Below, piece by piece: positions 32,619-41,323 of a DNA stretch of 61,628 nt. Position 1 is the stretch's first letter; every line of letters begins with the position of its first letter. The notes under the pieces were generated by a model, which did not search any database, was not told the DNA's origin, and was given only the letters and a program-made list of their open reading frames with translations. This DNA comes from Myxococcus stipitatus (lineage in GTDB: Bacteria; Myxococcota; Myxococcia; Myxococcales; Myxococcaceae): the NCBI RefSeq assembly GCF_021412625.1, contig NZ_JAKCFI010000023.1, positions 1 to 61,628 on the forward strand. The letters are read 5' to 3'. The position numbers and the translations under genes are program-made.

Positions 32619-34067
32619 ATGTCGAGTCGAACCGTCTCCCGGAGGGCGTTGCTCCAAGGTGCGTTGGTGGCCGTCGCATTCAATCCCATGAGCCGGAGCT
32701 GGGCCTCCACGCTGGAGGCTGGCTCGGTCCCCCTGCCACCACTCGATGGCGAGTTGCTGATGGACACGGCGTCGCGGACCTCGGCCGCGGAGGACTTCGG
32801 TCACATCCTCCACCGCACGCCGTGGGCGGTGCTCGTTCCCGGCTCGGTGAAGGACATCGTGGCGATGGTCCGCTTCGCGCGGCGCCAGGGCCTGAAGCTC
32901 GCCGCCGCTCGGGGCCTCGGTGAGAGCCACAGCACCTTCGGCCAGTCCCAGGTGGTGGCGGGCATCGTCATCGACATGTCCACGCTATCGACCATCCACG
33001 AGATTGGCGAGGACAGCGCCTGGGTGGATGCGGGCGTCCGGTGGCACGAGTTGCTCCAGGCCTCGCTTCCCAACGGCAAGAGCCCGCCGGTGCTGACCGA
33101 CTACATCGAGCTGAGCATCGGTGGGACGCTGTCGGCGGGGGGCATCGGCGGGCAGGCGTTTCGCGGGGGCCTCCAGGTGGACAACGTCCTGGAAATGGAC
33201 GTCGTCACGGGTCGAGGTGAGCTCGTGCGGTGCTCGCGCTGGCGTGAGCGGCCCCTGTTCGACGCCGTGCGCTCGGGCCTGGGCCAGTTCGGCATCATCG
33301 TGCGAGCGAGGGTGCGGCTCGTCGAAGTGCCGCCCCGCGCTCGGACGTACATCGCGCTGTACAACGACCTCCACCTCTTCATGGAGGACCAGCGGCGGCT
33401 CATCGAGGACGGTCGCTTCGACTACGTCGAGGGCTCCGCCGTCGCCTCCAACGGGGGTTGGGCATATCAGCTCGAGGTGGTGAAGTACTTCACCCCGGGC
33501 TCGGAGCCGCACGATGCGAGACTGCTCGCGGGCCTGGGCTTCCAGCCGGGAACGCTCCAGGTGAGCGACGGCAGCTACTTCGACTTCGCCAACCGGCTCG
33601 CGCCGCTGATCGAGCTGCTCAAGCAACTCGGCGTCTGGGGCTTCCCCCATCCGTGGCTCGACATGTTCGTCCCCGCCCGGTCCGCCGAGTCCTTCGTCCA
33701 CGAGGTCCTCTCGCAGACCACCGAGGCCGACATGGGGCAGGGGCCCATCCTCCTCTACCCCTTCCGCTCCTCGGCGCTGACCACGCCCTTCCTGCGCATC
33801 CCCAACGACAGACACATCTTCCTCTTCTCGCTGCTGCGCACCGCCATTCCACCGACGCCGGAGAACGTCGCATCCCTCGTGCGGAAGAACCGCGCCATCT
33901 TCGACCGGCTCACGGCCATCGGCGGGAAGATCTATCCCGTGGATGCCGTGCCATTGAGCCCCGCCGACTGGCGCCGCCACTTCCACCCCGACTGGGAGCG
34001 GTTCGAGCACGCGAAGCGGCGCTACGACCCGGACCGCATCCTCACGCCGGGACAAGGCATCTTCTGA
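32619..34067 (+). CDS. Tat-exported FAD-binding oxidase (cytokinin dehydrogenase-like)
   Basis: A 482-residue flavoprotein. MSSRTVSRRALLQGALVAVAF is a twin-arginine signal. The PCMH-type FAD domain reads PWAVLVPGSVKDIVAMVRFA, RGLGESHSTFGQSQ (His in the position commonly used for covalent FAD), LSIGGTLSAGGIGG and the GLQVDNVLEMDVV segment. The C-terminal part has HPWLDMFVP and YDPDRILTPGQGIF, as in cytokinin dehydrogenases, which cleave isoprenoid side chains from adenine. GGAAGGAGG before the ATG is strong. Whether the substrate is a cytokinin or another allylic amine or alcohol cannot be told. Monocistronic. Confidence 0.87.
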   Translation: MSSRTVSRRALLQGALVAVAFNPMSRSWASTLEAGSVPLPPLDGELLMDTASRTSAAEDFGHILHRTPWAVLVPGSVKDIVAMVRFARRQGLKLAAARGLGESHSTFGQSQVVAGIVIDMSTLSTIHEIGEDSAWVDAGVRWHELLQASLPNGKSPPVLTDYIELSIGGTLSAGGIGGQAFRGGLQVDNVLEMDVVTGRGELVRCSRWRERPLFDAVRSGLGQFGIIVRARVRLVEVPPRARTYIALYNDLHLFMEDQRRLIEDGRFDYVEGSAVASNGGWAYQLEVVKYFTPGSEPHDARLLAGLGFQPGTLQVSDGSYFDFANRLAPLIELLKQLGVWGFPHPWLDMFVPARSAESFVHEVLSQTTEADMGQGPILLYPFRSSALTTPFLRIPNDRHIFLFSLLRTAIPPTPENVASLVRKNRAIFDRLTAIGGKIYPVDAVPLSPADWRRHFHPDWERFEHAKRRYDPDRILTPGQGIF

Positions 34068-34092
34068 TCGACGCCACTCCAGTCATGCTGCC

Positions 34093-34698
34093 TCAATCGG
34101 CGCCTGTGCCTGACTTCGCTCCGCCGGCCGCCGCGTCGATCCGCGTGTCCTGGGCAATCCAGTTCACCTCCCAGGTCTTGCCGCCGTCGTCCGAGAAGGC
34201 CTGCTCGAAGCGAACCGAGGTAGGCGTCACATCCGAGATGACGAAGCGCACCAGGATGGCGCGCCCGTCGAGCCGCTCCTGGGCGTAGAACTCACCGCGT
34301 CCGTCCTTGAACTCGCCCACGGTCGGCACGGCGAGGGTGCCGTCACGGCTGTTCGCGAAGTGAAGGCTCCACTGGCGCGTCTGCGGATTGTACAGGCGCA
34401 GGTTGAGGCCCTCGAAGTGGCCCCCCTCTCCGTCGGCCACGAGCTCCACGAGGTTGCCGCGGCCGTTCCACACCTTGCGCACGGCAGTGGTCCCCTTCAT
34501 CTCCACCCAGGTGTTCGAGCCCGTCAGCGGACGCAGGCGCCGCTTCAGGTGTGTGCGCCAGGTGCCGATCTCGAAGTCGAAGTCGCGCTGGCCATCGCGC
34601 CGGGCAGGCGCGGAGGTCGCGCGCTCCTGGGCAAGCCCAGAGAGCGGGTACAACACGAGCGCGGACAGGCAGGCGAAGAGCAGGTGGAGTGGGTTCAT
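34093..34698 (-). CDS. exported DUF1579-like protein
   Basis: A 201-residue protein with a signal peptide (LLFACLSALVLYPLSGLAQ) and a soluble beta-rich domain: DFDFEIGTWRTHLKRRLRPL, VRKVWNGRGNLVEL, LRLYNPQTRQWSLHFANSRDG, REFYAQERLDG-like (here GEFYAQERLDGRAIL) and FEQAFSDDGGKTWEVNW. This pattern matches periplasmic DUF1579-like lipocalin-fold proteins often linked to small-molecule binding. It begins 36 bp after the araC gene on the same strand, so the two probably form an operon in which the regulator is transcribed first. Confidence 0.8.
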   Translation of the reverse strand: MNPLHLLFACLSALVLYPLSGLAQERATSAPARRDGQRDFDFEIGTWRTHLKRRLRPLTGSNTWVEMKGTTAVRKVWNGRGNLVELVADGEGGHFEGLNLRLYNPQTRQWSLHFANSRDGTLAVPTVGEFKDGRGEFYAQERLDGRAILVRFVISDVTPTSVRFEQAFSDDGGKTWEVNWIAQDTRIDAAAGGAKSGTGAD

Positions 34699-34734
34699 GC
34701 ACGCGAAGCTAGAGTCGTGCGCGACGCCCCGCTG

Positions 34735-35559
34735 TCAGGAACCTGCTCGGACCTGCCGCAGCTCCGCACGCAGGCGCGCGGGGCTGCTGCCCAGCACCTG
34801 GCGCACACTCCGCGAGAGGTGGCTATGGTGCGAGAAGCCCAGCTCCAGCGCGAGCCGCGCGAGGTCCCGCTCGCCCTCCGCGAGCCGCTGCAGCGCCGTG
34901 AGCACCCGCAGCTGGCGGCGGTAGGCGCGCAGGGACAGCCCCGTCTCCGCGTGGAAGAGGCGCATGAGGTGGAAGGGCGAGCAGCGGGCCTCCCGCGCCA
35001 CGGTGGAGAGAGAGAGGTTCTCCGAGAGCTGGGCCGCGAGCAGCGCGCGCACGCGGCTGACCGTGCGGCGCCGCGCGCCCCGGTCTCCGCGCTCAGAGGC
35101 CCCCGCGCGCTGCCTGTCCGAAGCGGCCACCTCGAGCAGCGCGAACACCGTCTCCTCGCGCGAGAGCCGGTCTCCACCCGGGTCGCGCAGCGCGGCACAC
35201 ACGCGCGCGTGGCGCAGGTGCACCGCGGCGCTCAGCCCCAGCTCCGGATGGTCCGGGCCACGCCGGCCCCACAGCTCGTCGAAGAGCTCCGGTGCGAGCT
35301 TGATGACCGTCGCATCGTCTCCCTCCGCGCCCGGATGACCGACCCGGTAGTCCACGCGCGGGTGGTGCAGCAGCGCGGTGCAGGGGTCGGCGACGAAGCA
35401 CCGCGGTCCCCGGTGGTAGCTGAAGCAGCCACGGCGCAGCAGCACCAGGTGTCCCGGGTCCCCGCCCCGCTCCTCCGCGGGCCCCGCGCGTGGATGCCGG
35501 CAGCGCGAGTCGAGCACGCGGAACTGCTCGGACTCGAGGAGGGTCAGCAGTTGGGCCAT
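34735..35559 (-). CDS. AraC-family transcriptional regulator
   Basis: A 274-residue regulator. The C-terminal domain has two HTH units (LSLSTVAREARCSPFHLMRLF and LARLALELGFSHHSHLSRSV), ending LGSSPARLRAELRQV. The N-terminal about 160 residues form a cupin-like sensor region rich in His and Arg (SYHRGPRCFVADPCTALLHH). GGAG 4 nt before ATG 35559 supports the start. It lies upstream of an exported DUF1579-like protein with 36 bp between, suggesting shared transcription and a local regulatory target. Confidence 0.87.
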   Translation of the reverse strand: MAQLLTLLESEQFRVLDSRCRHPRAGPAEERGGDPGHLVLLRRGCFSYHRGPRCFVADPCTALLHHPRVDYRVGHPGAEGDDATVIKLAPELFDELWGRRGPDHPELGLSAAVHLRHARVCAALRDPGGDRLSREETVFALLEVAASDRQRAGASERGDRGARRRTVSRVRALLAAQLSENLSLSTVAREARCSPFHLMRLFHAETGLSLRAYRRQLRVLTALQRLAEGERDLARLALELGFSHHSHLSRSVRQVLGSSPARLRAELRQVRAGS

Positions 35560-35706
35560 GGGGCTCCACTATCCTCCCGCGCCGGGCGCGCGGGAAGCCC
35601 CCCGCAGAGGGTGCGGAGGGAACTTCGAGCCGTCGTCGGCGATTCACGGAAGGATTCTTCTGACGGGAGGTCCCCTTCGTCAGGAGCACTGAAAGGACGA
35701 AACACC

Positions 35707-36411
35707 ATGCCTGGACTGAAGTCCTTCACCCCACCTTCGTCGCGGCCTTGACCGTCCTCGGCGCATTGACATGGACCCGGGACGCGTCGGCGGCCCTGAA
35801 AGTAGCGAGCTGGAACATCCAGAACTTCGGTCAGCAAAAAGCGAAGAATGCGGACATCATGCAGGTCATCATAGACACCGCCAAGCGGTACGAACTCATC
35901 CTCGTGCAGGAGGTCAAAGACACGACCGACTCCGCAACAATGACCCTCCTGAACCAGGTCAACGCCGCGACCGGAAACGCCTACAGTCTCCTCGTGAGCA
36001 ATCGCCTGGGCCGGAGCAACGCGAAGGAGCAATACGCCTTCCTTTGAATCGGCGGTCCAGGAAGTCGGTTCCCTGGTCAAGGCCTACGACGATGCAGTGA
36101 AGCGCTGGGGCATCAAGAACGGCGTGGTCATGGGCACGCTGAACGCAGGCTGCGCCTATTTTCCCAAGGAACGCTGGAAGACGAATCCCCTGTGTTCGGA
36201 CTCCCGTTTCACCTGGCTCATCAGCGATGATATCAACACAGTCGTCGGCAAGAAGAGCTGCCCATACGACCGAGCCGTCGTGGCGGGCGACAAAATGCGC
36301 GCAAATGCCAAACAAGGCTCCACCGTGTATGTGAGCGACGACCTCAAGCTGAGCGCGGATTCAATGGCCTTGGTGAGCGACCACTATCCGATCCAGTTCA
36401 TCATCGACTGA
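35707..36411 (+). pseudogene. decayed secreted DNase I-like endonuclease
   Basis: The remnant starts at ATG 35707 (AAAGGA upstream), whose first 8 codons begin a signal peptide; a one-base shift near 35730 moves the rest (FVAALTVLGALTW) into another frame. LKVASWNIQNFGQ and YELILVQEVKD are the usual EEP/DNase I start with the catalytic Glu. After KEQYAFL a stop (36045-36047) and a frame change follow. Sequence then resumes at AVQEVGSLVKAYDD, so roughly 50-60 residues including the catalytic His are missing. The GDFNADC motif has become GTLNAGC, while SDHYPI at the end survives. Several independent lesions make it inactive. Confidence 0.82.
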
Positions 36412-36508
36412 GCGAGGTTCTCGGATACCTTGGGAGTAGCCCAGTCCCGTGGACGCCCGGGATGTGGAGGAAGGACCACCCCAGAAGCAGAAGAAACTCC
36501 AGCATGGA

Positions 36509-36537
36509 TAGGGGCCCCAGCACTCCTCGGGCCCCTA
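36509..36537 (-). terminator. hairpin terminator downstream of the propeller lipoprotein
   Basis: TAGGGGCCC at 36509-36517 pairs with its complement at 36529-36537 (9 bp, 11-nt loop). On the minus strand it lies 80 nt past the lipoprotein stop and is followed by a T-rich stretch (TTTCTTCTGCTTC). It also separates that gene from the convergent DNase pseudogene. Confidence 0.6.
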
Positions 36538-36617
36538 GCCTGTCGCCGTCGGCAACAACAACCTCTCGAGAACCCGCGCGTGGCGCGGTTGCCCGCGTCG
36601 TCTTCGGCGAACCCGCG

Positions 36618-37875
36618 CTACAGCTCGACGGCTGGGAGGGCGTCTCCCATCTCCCCCGGCCCATCTCCGCGGTGCTCACTATCACCGAGCCCGAGCTGGC
36701 CAGAGAAGTTGGCGCCCCAGCACTTGACGCTGCCCTCATCGAAGGTGGCACACATATGGAGGGAGCCAGCCGAGAGGGATGTCACGGCACGGCCCGTACC
36801 GAGGTTGACCCGAGGCAGCGCGTCGCCCATCTCGCCCGGCTCAGCTCCGCGGGGCTCCCCATCGCCAAGCCCGAGCTGCCCCAAGCTGCCGCGGCCCCAG
36901 CACTTGACGGAGCCGTCATCCAGGAGCACACACGCGTTGTTGTTGCCGACGGCCAGCGCCCTCGCGGTCCGCCCCGTCCCCAGGTTGACCCGAGGCAGCG
37001 CATCCCCCATCTCGCCCGGCTCATCGCCGCGGGTGGCCCTGTCGCCGAGCCCGAGCGCGCCATACTGGTTGATGCCCCAGCACTTGACGGAGCCATCATC
37101 CAGGAGCGCGCACGTGGAGAGTTCACGGGTGGCGAGTGCCTTCGCGGTCCGCCCCGTGCCGAGCTTCACCGGGGACAAGGCATCGCCCATCTCACCAGGG
37201 CCATCTCCACGGGGCGCCATATCGCCGAGCCCGAGCTGGCCCCAGGCGTTGTCGCCCCAGCACTTGACGGAGTCGTCATCCAGGAGCGCGCACGTGTGAC
37301 GCCCCCCCACGGCGAGCGCCTTCGCGGTCCTCCCCGTGCCGAGATTCACCGGAGGCAGCGCGTCCCCCATCTCACCCGGGTTGTCTCCGCGGGGCTCCAC
37401 ATCGCCGAGCCCGAGCCCGCCACCGGCATTGCGACCCCAGCACTTGACCAAGCCATTGTCGAGGATGGCACACGTGTGCTCGAGGCCCACGGCGAGCGCC
37501 CTCGCGGTCCTCCCCGTGCCCAGGTCCACGACGGGAAGCGCGTCATCCATCTCGCCAGGGCCATCTCCGCGGTTCACCGTATCGCCGAGCCCGAGCTGAC
37601 CGTACTCGTTGAGACCCCAGCACTTGACCGAGCCACTCTCGAGGAGCGCACAGGTGAAGCGTCCACCCAGGCCAAGCGCCGTCACCCGCTGGCCAGCGCC
37701 AAGGCCACCGAATGGGAGGCCACTGCCCATCTGGTTCTGAATGCCGCGACCATCCCCTCGGGACTCGGTGTGCCCGAGCCCGAGCTGGCCCGCGCTGTTG
37801 TTCCCCCAGCACTTGAAACGGCCGTCCGCGAAGACCGCGCAGGTGTGCCCCTCCCCGGCGAAGACCGACTCCAGG
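36618..37875 (-). repeat. seven tandem 180-bp RCC1-blade repeats
   Basis: DNA coding for the propeller consists of seven units of about 180 bp. The units are highly similar around the CAGCACTTGACxxAGCC and CTCGCGGTCCxCCCC motifs (plus-strand view). The first blade copy (nearest 37870) is the most divergent; the middle copies are nearly identical over tens of bases. Homologous recombination between units could add or remove whole blades in frame. Confidence 0.85.
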
Positions 37876-39449
37876 GCATAGTCACGGACGCGCACGGCGA
37901 CCGACCCTGTCCCGGTTGCGCCGTGGCTGTCCGACACCTGGTACTCGAAGCTGGCGACGCCCACGAACCCGGGCGCTGGCGTGAACCTCACGTCGTCACC
38001 GTCGAGCTCGACCGTGCCATTGTGCGCGTTCGCGACCTGGCTCACCGTCAGCGAATCCTCCTCCACATCGCGGTCATTGAAGAGGAGCGTCGCCACCGGG
38101 ATGCGCAGCGTGACATCCTCGCTGGCGACGGCTGAATCCGCGACCGCAACAGGAGCGTCATTGACCGGCTTGACGGTGACGGTCACCGTCGCGGCGCTGG
38201 AACTGGCCCTGTCGCTGACCCTGTATTCGAACGTCGCCGTCCCGAAGAAGTCCGTCTCCGGGGTGAAGGTGACGTTTCCACCGTCCAGCGTCACGCTCCC
38301 ATGAGTCGCCTCCCCGACGAACTCCACCAAGAGGGTCTCGCTGTCGACGTCGATATCGTTGGCGACGAGCGTGGCGGACGAAATGACCAGCGCGACGTCC
38401 TCGTCCGTGCTCACGGTATCGGCAACGGCAACGGGCGCCTCGCTCACGATGACGGTCACCATCGCGGTGCTGGTGCCGGTCAGGTTCCTGACGGTGTACT
38501 GGAAGGTCGCCGCCCCCGTGAAGCCCGCCTCCGGGGTGAAGAAGATCTCTCCGCCGTCCAGTTGCACGGTGCAATGGACCGCCGCCCCCACGCCGGTGAG
38601 CATGAGCAGAGCGCCGTCGCCCATGTCGTCGTTCTCGGTGAGCGCCTCTCGCTTGATGGTCCTCCCCGTATTCTTCTTCGTGTACAAGGTATCGGCGACG
38701 GCCACGGGAGCGTCGTCCACGGAGTGGACCGTGACCTCCACCGTCGCTGTGCTGGTCATGAGCCCATCGCTGACCGTGTAATCGAAGCTCGCATTCCCGA
38801 AGTAGTTCGCCTCCGGGGTGAAGGTGACCTTGTCGTCGGCAAGCGTCACGGTGCCATGCACCGCCGTGCCGACGCTCGCCACCCGGAGGGCGTCACTGTC
38901 GACGTCCATGTCGTTGGCGAGGAGCGTTGCCGTCGGGATGACCAGCACGGCGTCCTCATCCGTGCTCGCGACATCATCCGCGGCGATGGGTGCATCCCCC
39001 ACGGGGGTGACCGTGACGCGCACCGTCGCGGTGTCCGTCAGGCGTCCATCCCCCACCGTGTACTCGAACATCGCGTTTCCGGAGAAATTCGCCTCCGGGG
39101 TGAAGGTGACGGTGCCGCCGGCCAACGTCACGCGGCCATGGGTCGCCGAGCCAACGGAGGTGACCGTGAGCGAATCGCCGTCGGCGTCGACGTCGTTGGA
39201 GACGAGCGACGCGCCTGGAATCACCAGGGCGGTGTCCTCCTCGATCGTCACCAGGTCCTCGACTGCGGACGGGGCCTCGTTTGTCGGAGTCGGAGGGGGT
39301 TTCTCCCCGCCTCCACATGCGGCGAGGGCCACGGAGAACAGAAGGACGGAGCCCCGGATGTCGGAGAAGAATCCGGGAGTGCGGGTCCAGGGCCCCAGCC
39401 ACTGGACGGAAGTGAGTCTCGAGTACAAACGAACGAGTTGGTGCTTCAC
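36618..39449 (-). CDS. large lipoprotein: five Ig-like (tandem-95) repeats plus seven RCC1 repeats
   Basis: A 943-residue surface lipoprotein. GTG 39449 follows GAGGGGG; the signal ends in lipobox LAAC. After a short Pro linker come five repeats of about 93 residues of the cadherin-like tandem-95 type (NEAPSAVEDLVTIEEDTALVI, then LVSNDVDADGDSLTV), with Asp-rich calcium-type loops. Repeat 3 is divergent: its acidic loop reads NDDMGDG and the opening TDED is YTKKN. Then come seven RCC1 blades of about 60 residues (HTCALLDDGSVKCWG, then GQLGLGD), each with a Cys pair, enough for one complete beta-propeller. Adhesion or cell-surface recognition is likely. Terminator at 36509-36537. Confidence 0.85.
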   Translation of the reverse strand: MKHQLVRLYSRLTSVQWLGPWTRTPGFFSDIRGSVLLFSVALAACGGGEKPPPTPTNEAPSAVEDLVTIEEDTALVIPGASLVSNDVDADGDSLTVTSVGSATHGRVTLAGGTVTFTPEANFSGNAMFEYTVGDGRLTDTATVRVTVTPVGDAPIAADDVASTDEDAVLVIPTATLLANDMDVDSDALRVASVGTAVHGTVTLADDKVTFTPEANYFGNASFDYTVSDGLMTSTATVEVTVHSVDDAPVAVADTLYTKKNTGRTIKREALTENDDMGDGALLMLTGVGAAVHCTVQLDGGEIFFTPEAGFTGAATFQYTVRNLTGTSTAMVTVIVSEAPVAVADTVSTDEDVALVISSATLVANDIDVDSETLLVEFVGEATHGSVTLDGGNVTFTPETDFFGTATFEYRVSDRASSSAATVTVTVKPVNDAPVAVADSAVASEDVTLRIPVATLLFNDRDVEEDSLTVSQVANAHNGTVELDGDDVRFTPAPGFVGVASFEYQVSDSHGATGTGSVAVRVRDYALESVFAGEGHTCAVFADGRFKCWGNNSAGQLGLGHTESRGDGRGIQNQMGSGLPFGGLGAGQRVTALGLGGRFTCALLESGSVKCWGLNEYGQLGLGDTVNRGDGPGEMDDALPVVDLGTGRTARALAVGLEHTCAILDNGLVKCWGRNAGGGLGLGDVEPRGDNPGEMGDALPPVNLGTGRTAKALAVGGRHTCALLDDDSVKCWGDNAWGQLGLGDMAPRGDGPGEMGDALSPVKLGTGRTAKALATRELSTCALLDDGSVKCWGINQYGALGLGDRATRGDEPGEMGDALPRVNLGTGRTARALAVGNNNACVLLDDGSVKCWGRGSLGQLGLGDGEPRGAEPGEMGDALPRVNLGTGRAVTSLSAGSLHMCATFDEGSVKCWGANFSGQLGLGDSEHRGDGPGEMGDALPAVEL

Positions 39450-39639
39450 CAAGCCCCCTCAGCAGAAGAAGCCCCCTTCCGGAGAAATCCGGCGGGATGC
39501 TGCCCCCATAACGGGGCCCGGAGGCGCAGGTCGCAAACGCCGCCAACCCGGCCATCCCATGTGCTCCTCGCTCACACCTCCCCCGTCAGCAGACGGGCGA
39601 CCCGTGTAACGCCAACCCATGCCAGCGTAGACTGCGCCG

Positions 39640-40467
39640 ATGTCAGGCCCTGCCACCATCAAGGTCTCGTTCATCGATGTGGAGACGAGCCTCCCTCTTG
39701 GAGAGGCAACGCTCCCCCTCGAGACCCTCCCTGCCAGCTTTGAGGTCGCGACCACGCTCGAGCTGAGAGGGCAAGCCTATGAGGTCGTCTCCGCCACGCC
39801 CATGACGGCCCGGGAGTTCCAAGCGACCGGGTCGCTGCGGCTCGAGCTGCGAGCGGTGAAGGTGGCGATGGTGGCGCCGAGCGACATCCTCTATTCGCTC
39901 CCGACCCTCGCCGACGAGCTTCCCGTCATTGAGAAGGGCTCCTCGAAGCTTGAGCGGCGGGTGCTCGAGCTCCACGAGGACGATTGGCGGCAAGTCGAGT
40001 TCGTGGCACTCGCGCTCCAAGCCCCCGTCGAAGGTGAGCTGAAGGCCATCGCGCGGATACACACCGAGCACCGCACGGGGCCGGGATTCGACGCGCTCCA
40101 CATCCGCAAGAACGTTCCCGCCCCCCTCGAGGGTGTCCGGCTTCCGCTCGCGGACTTACGAGACGCATTGGGAGAAGCGGCCTGGTGGCTGGAGGGACTC
40201 TCGCTCCGAGGCGGCACAGGACTCGTCGCGAGCGGCTTCGCACTCCAGGTGTCCTCCGCACTCGCGCTGTACGGCACCGAACGCCAGGGATATGTCACGA
40301 CGCTGGGCCTTCAGCGCACGGGGGCCAGCGCCGACCTTGAAGGAGTTGCCCGAGTGCTGGCGGCCCTCGCCGAGCAACACCAACTCTGCCTTGTCGATTG
40401 GTGCCGGGTGGATCGCGTTCCGCCGTCCCTCCAGAACCTCCACGACTGGCTGACCGGGCGAGGCTGA
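39640..40467 (+). CDS. hypothetical protein
   Basis: A 275-residue soluble protein that I do not recognise. The first about 75 residues form a beta-rich segment (IKVSFIDVETSLPLGEATL, YEVVSATPMTAREF). The remainder is mixed alpha/beta with LELHEDDWRQVEFVAL, IHTEHRTGPGFDALHIRKN and a terminal CLVDWCRVDRVPPSL. There is no signal peptide, membrane segment or obvious catalytic motif. Codon usage is typical of the neighbourhood. It is divergent from the propeller lipoprotein across about 190 bp and 313 bp upstream of the DyP operon, with no evidence of cotranscription with either. Confidence 0.65.
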   Translation: MSGPATIKVSFIDVETSLPLGEATLPLETLPASFEVATTLELRGQAYEVVSATPMTAREFQATGSLRLELRAVKVAMVAPSDILYSLPTLADELPVIEKGSSKLERRVLELHEDDWRQVEFVALALQAPVEGELKAIARIHTEHRTGPGFDALHIRKNVPAPLEGVRLPLADLRDALGEAAWWLEGLSLRGGTGLVASGFALQVSSALALYGTERQGYVTTLGLQRTGASADLEGVARVLAALAEQHQLCLVDWCRVDRVPPSLQNLHDWLTGRG

Positions 40468-40780
40468 GCAGCCCCGGCGCACTCATAGGGAACCAGGCCC
40501 AGGAGGCGCCATCCAGCGCCAACGAGCGAGCGTGCGGCGTCACCCGCCCTACAAGCCCAGCGAGGTGGCAAGTGCTCCGTCTCCCCCCAGGCTCCGCGTC
40601 CATACCTCGCGGTGACAAGGTCACTCACTGAAGTGCGTGGAGCCGGTCTGGACATGCCTTTCCGCCCTACGGACCGAGGCGACGGAACGGCGTGTGCTCG
40701 TCCGCCAGCGGCCCCGTGATTGAAACGGCCGGGCCCCACTCCAAGCTTGAAGTGAGCGAAGACGACAAGGAGCCCCATCG
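40468..40780. other. 313-bp leader region of the DyP operon
   Basis: No credible gene. It should contain the promoter of the four-gene peroxidase operon; the AAGGAG ribosome site lies about 8 nt before ATG 40781. I saw no strong palindrome or hairpin that would identify a regulator. Confidence 0.45.
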
Positions 40781-41314
40781 ATGGAGATCAAGCCCCAGGC
40801 CATGGCCATTCCCAGGTCGACTGAGCACCTCGAGCGGGGGAAGTACGGTCCGATCTTCCCGAAGACCCCCGCCTGCTACGGCTTCACGATTGTCGCCAAC
40901 GTCAAGCAGGGACGCGCTGACGCAATGCGCGCCTATGGCCCGAGGATAGCGGAAGCCCTCGAGACCAACCCCGACCTGCTCGCCCCCCTCAAGCTCCACT
41001 ACCTCCGCTGGGTGCTCTTCGACGACGACACCCGCTTCATGTATCAGGGCATCTTCGACACCGATTTCGACAAATACACCGAAGACGCGGTCGTGCTCTT
41101 CTCCCAATCCGGAATCAACACCGCCTTCGAGAACCTGGAGGGGTTTCCCATGGACTGGAAGACGAACACGCCTGCGTTCATCCAGTTCATCCGAGACCAC
41201 CAATGCAACAGCTTTCTCGAATACGGCGAGTACCCATACTTCACGGGCGACGAAATCAAGAAGGCACTGAAGGTCAAGGCCGCGCTCGCCGAAATGCTCG
41301 AGCAGATGCAATAG
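40781..41314 (+). CDS. hypothetical protein, first gene of the DyP operon (DyP-fold-like partner?)
   Basis: A 177-residue soluble protein. It has segments reminiscent of the ferredoxin-like half-domains of dye-decolorising peroxidases (LKLHYLRWVLFDDDTRFMYQ, then GIFDTDFDKYTEDAV), but lacks the GxxDG motif and the proximal heme His. The C-terminal part (AFIQFIRDHQCNSFLEYGEY, then PYFTGDEIKKALKVK) is helical and aromatic-rich. AAGGAG lies upstream of the ATG. The next gene begins 9 bp after its stop. A structural or substrate partner of the peroxidase is inferred from context only. Confidence 0.7.
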   Translation: MEIKPQAMAIPRSTEHLERGKYGPIFPKTPACYGFTIVANVKQGRADAMRAYGPRIAEALETNPDLLAPLKLHYLRWVLFDDDTRFMYQGIFDTDFDKYTEDAVVLFSQSGINTAFENLEGFPMDWKTNTPAFIQFIRDHQCNSFLEYGEYPYFTGDEIKKALKVKAALAEMLEQMQ

Positions 41315-41323
41315 AGGCCCATC

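Noticed and set aside
36618..37875. Possible CRISPR array (regular repeats)
   Set aside because: The period is about 180 bp, units are coding RCC1 blades, and there are no short identical repeats with unique spacers.
36462..38135. 557-codon plus-strand frame opposite the RCC1 repeats
   Set aside because: It looks repetitive and protein-like only because it mirrors the seven 180-bp units; the minus strand has the lipobox, RCC1 and Ig-like motifs.
39460..39600. Possible tRNA between the lipoprotein and the gene at 39640
   Set aside because: GC-rich hairpin-like sequence is present, but no GGTTC T-loop, acceptor pairing or anticodon stem could be assembled.
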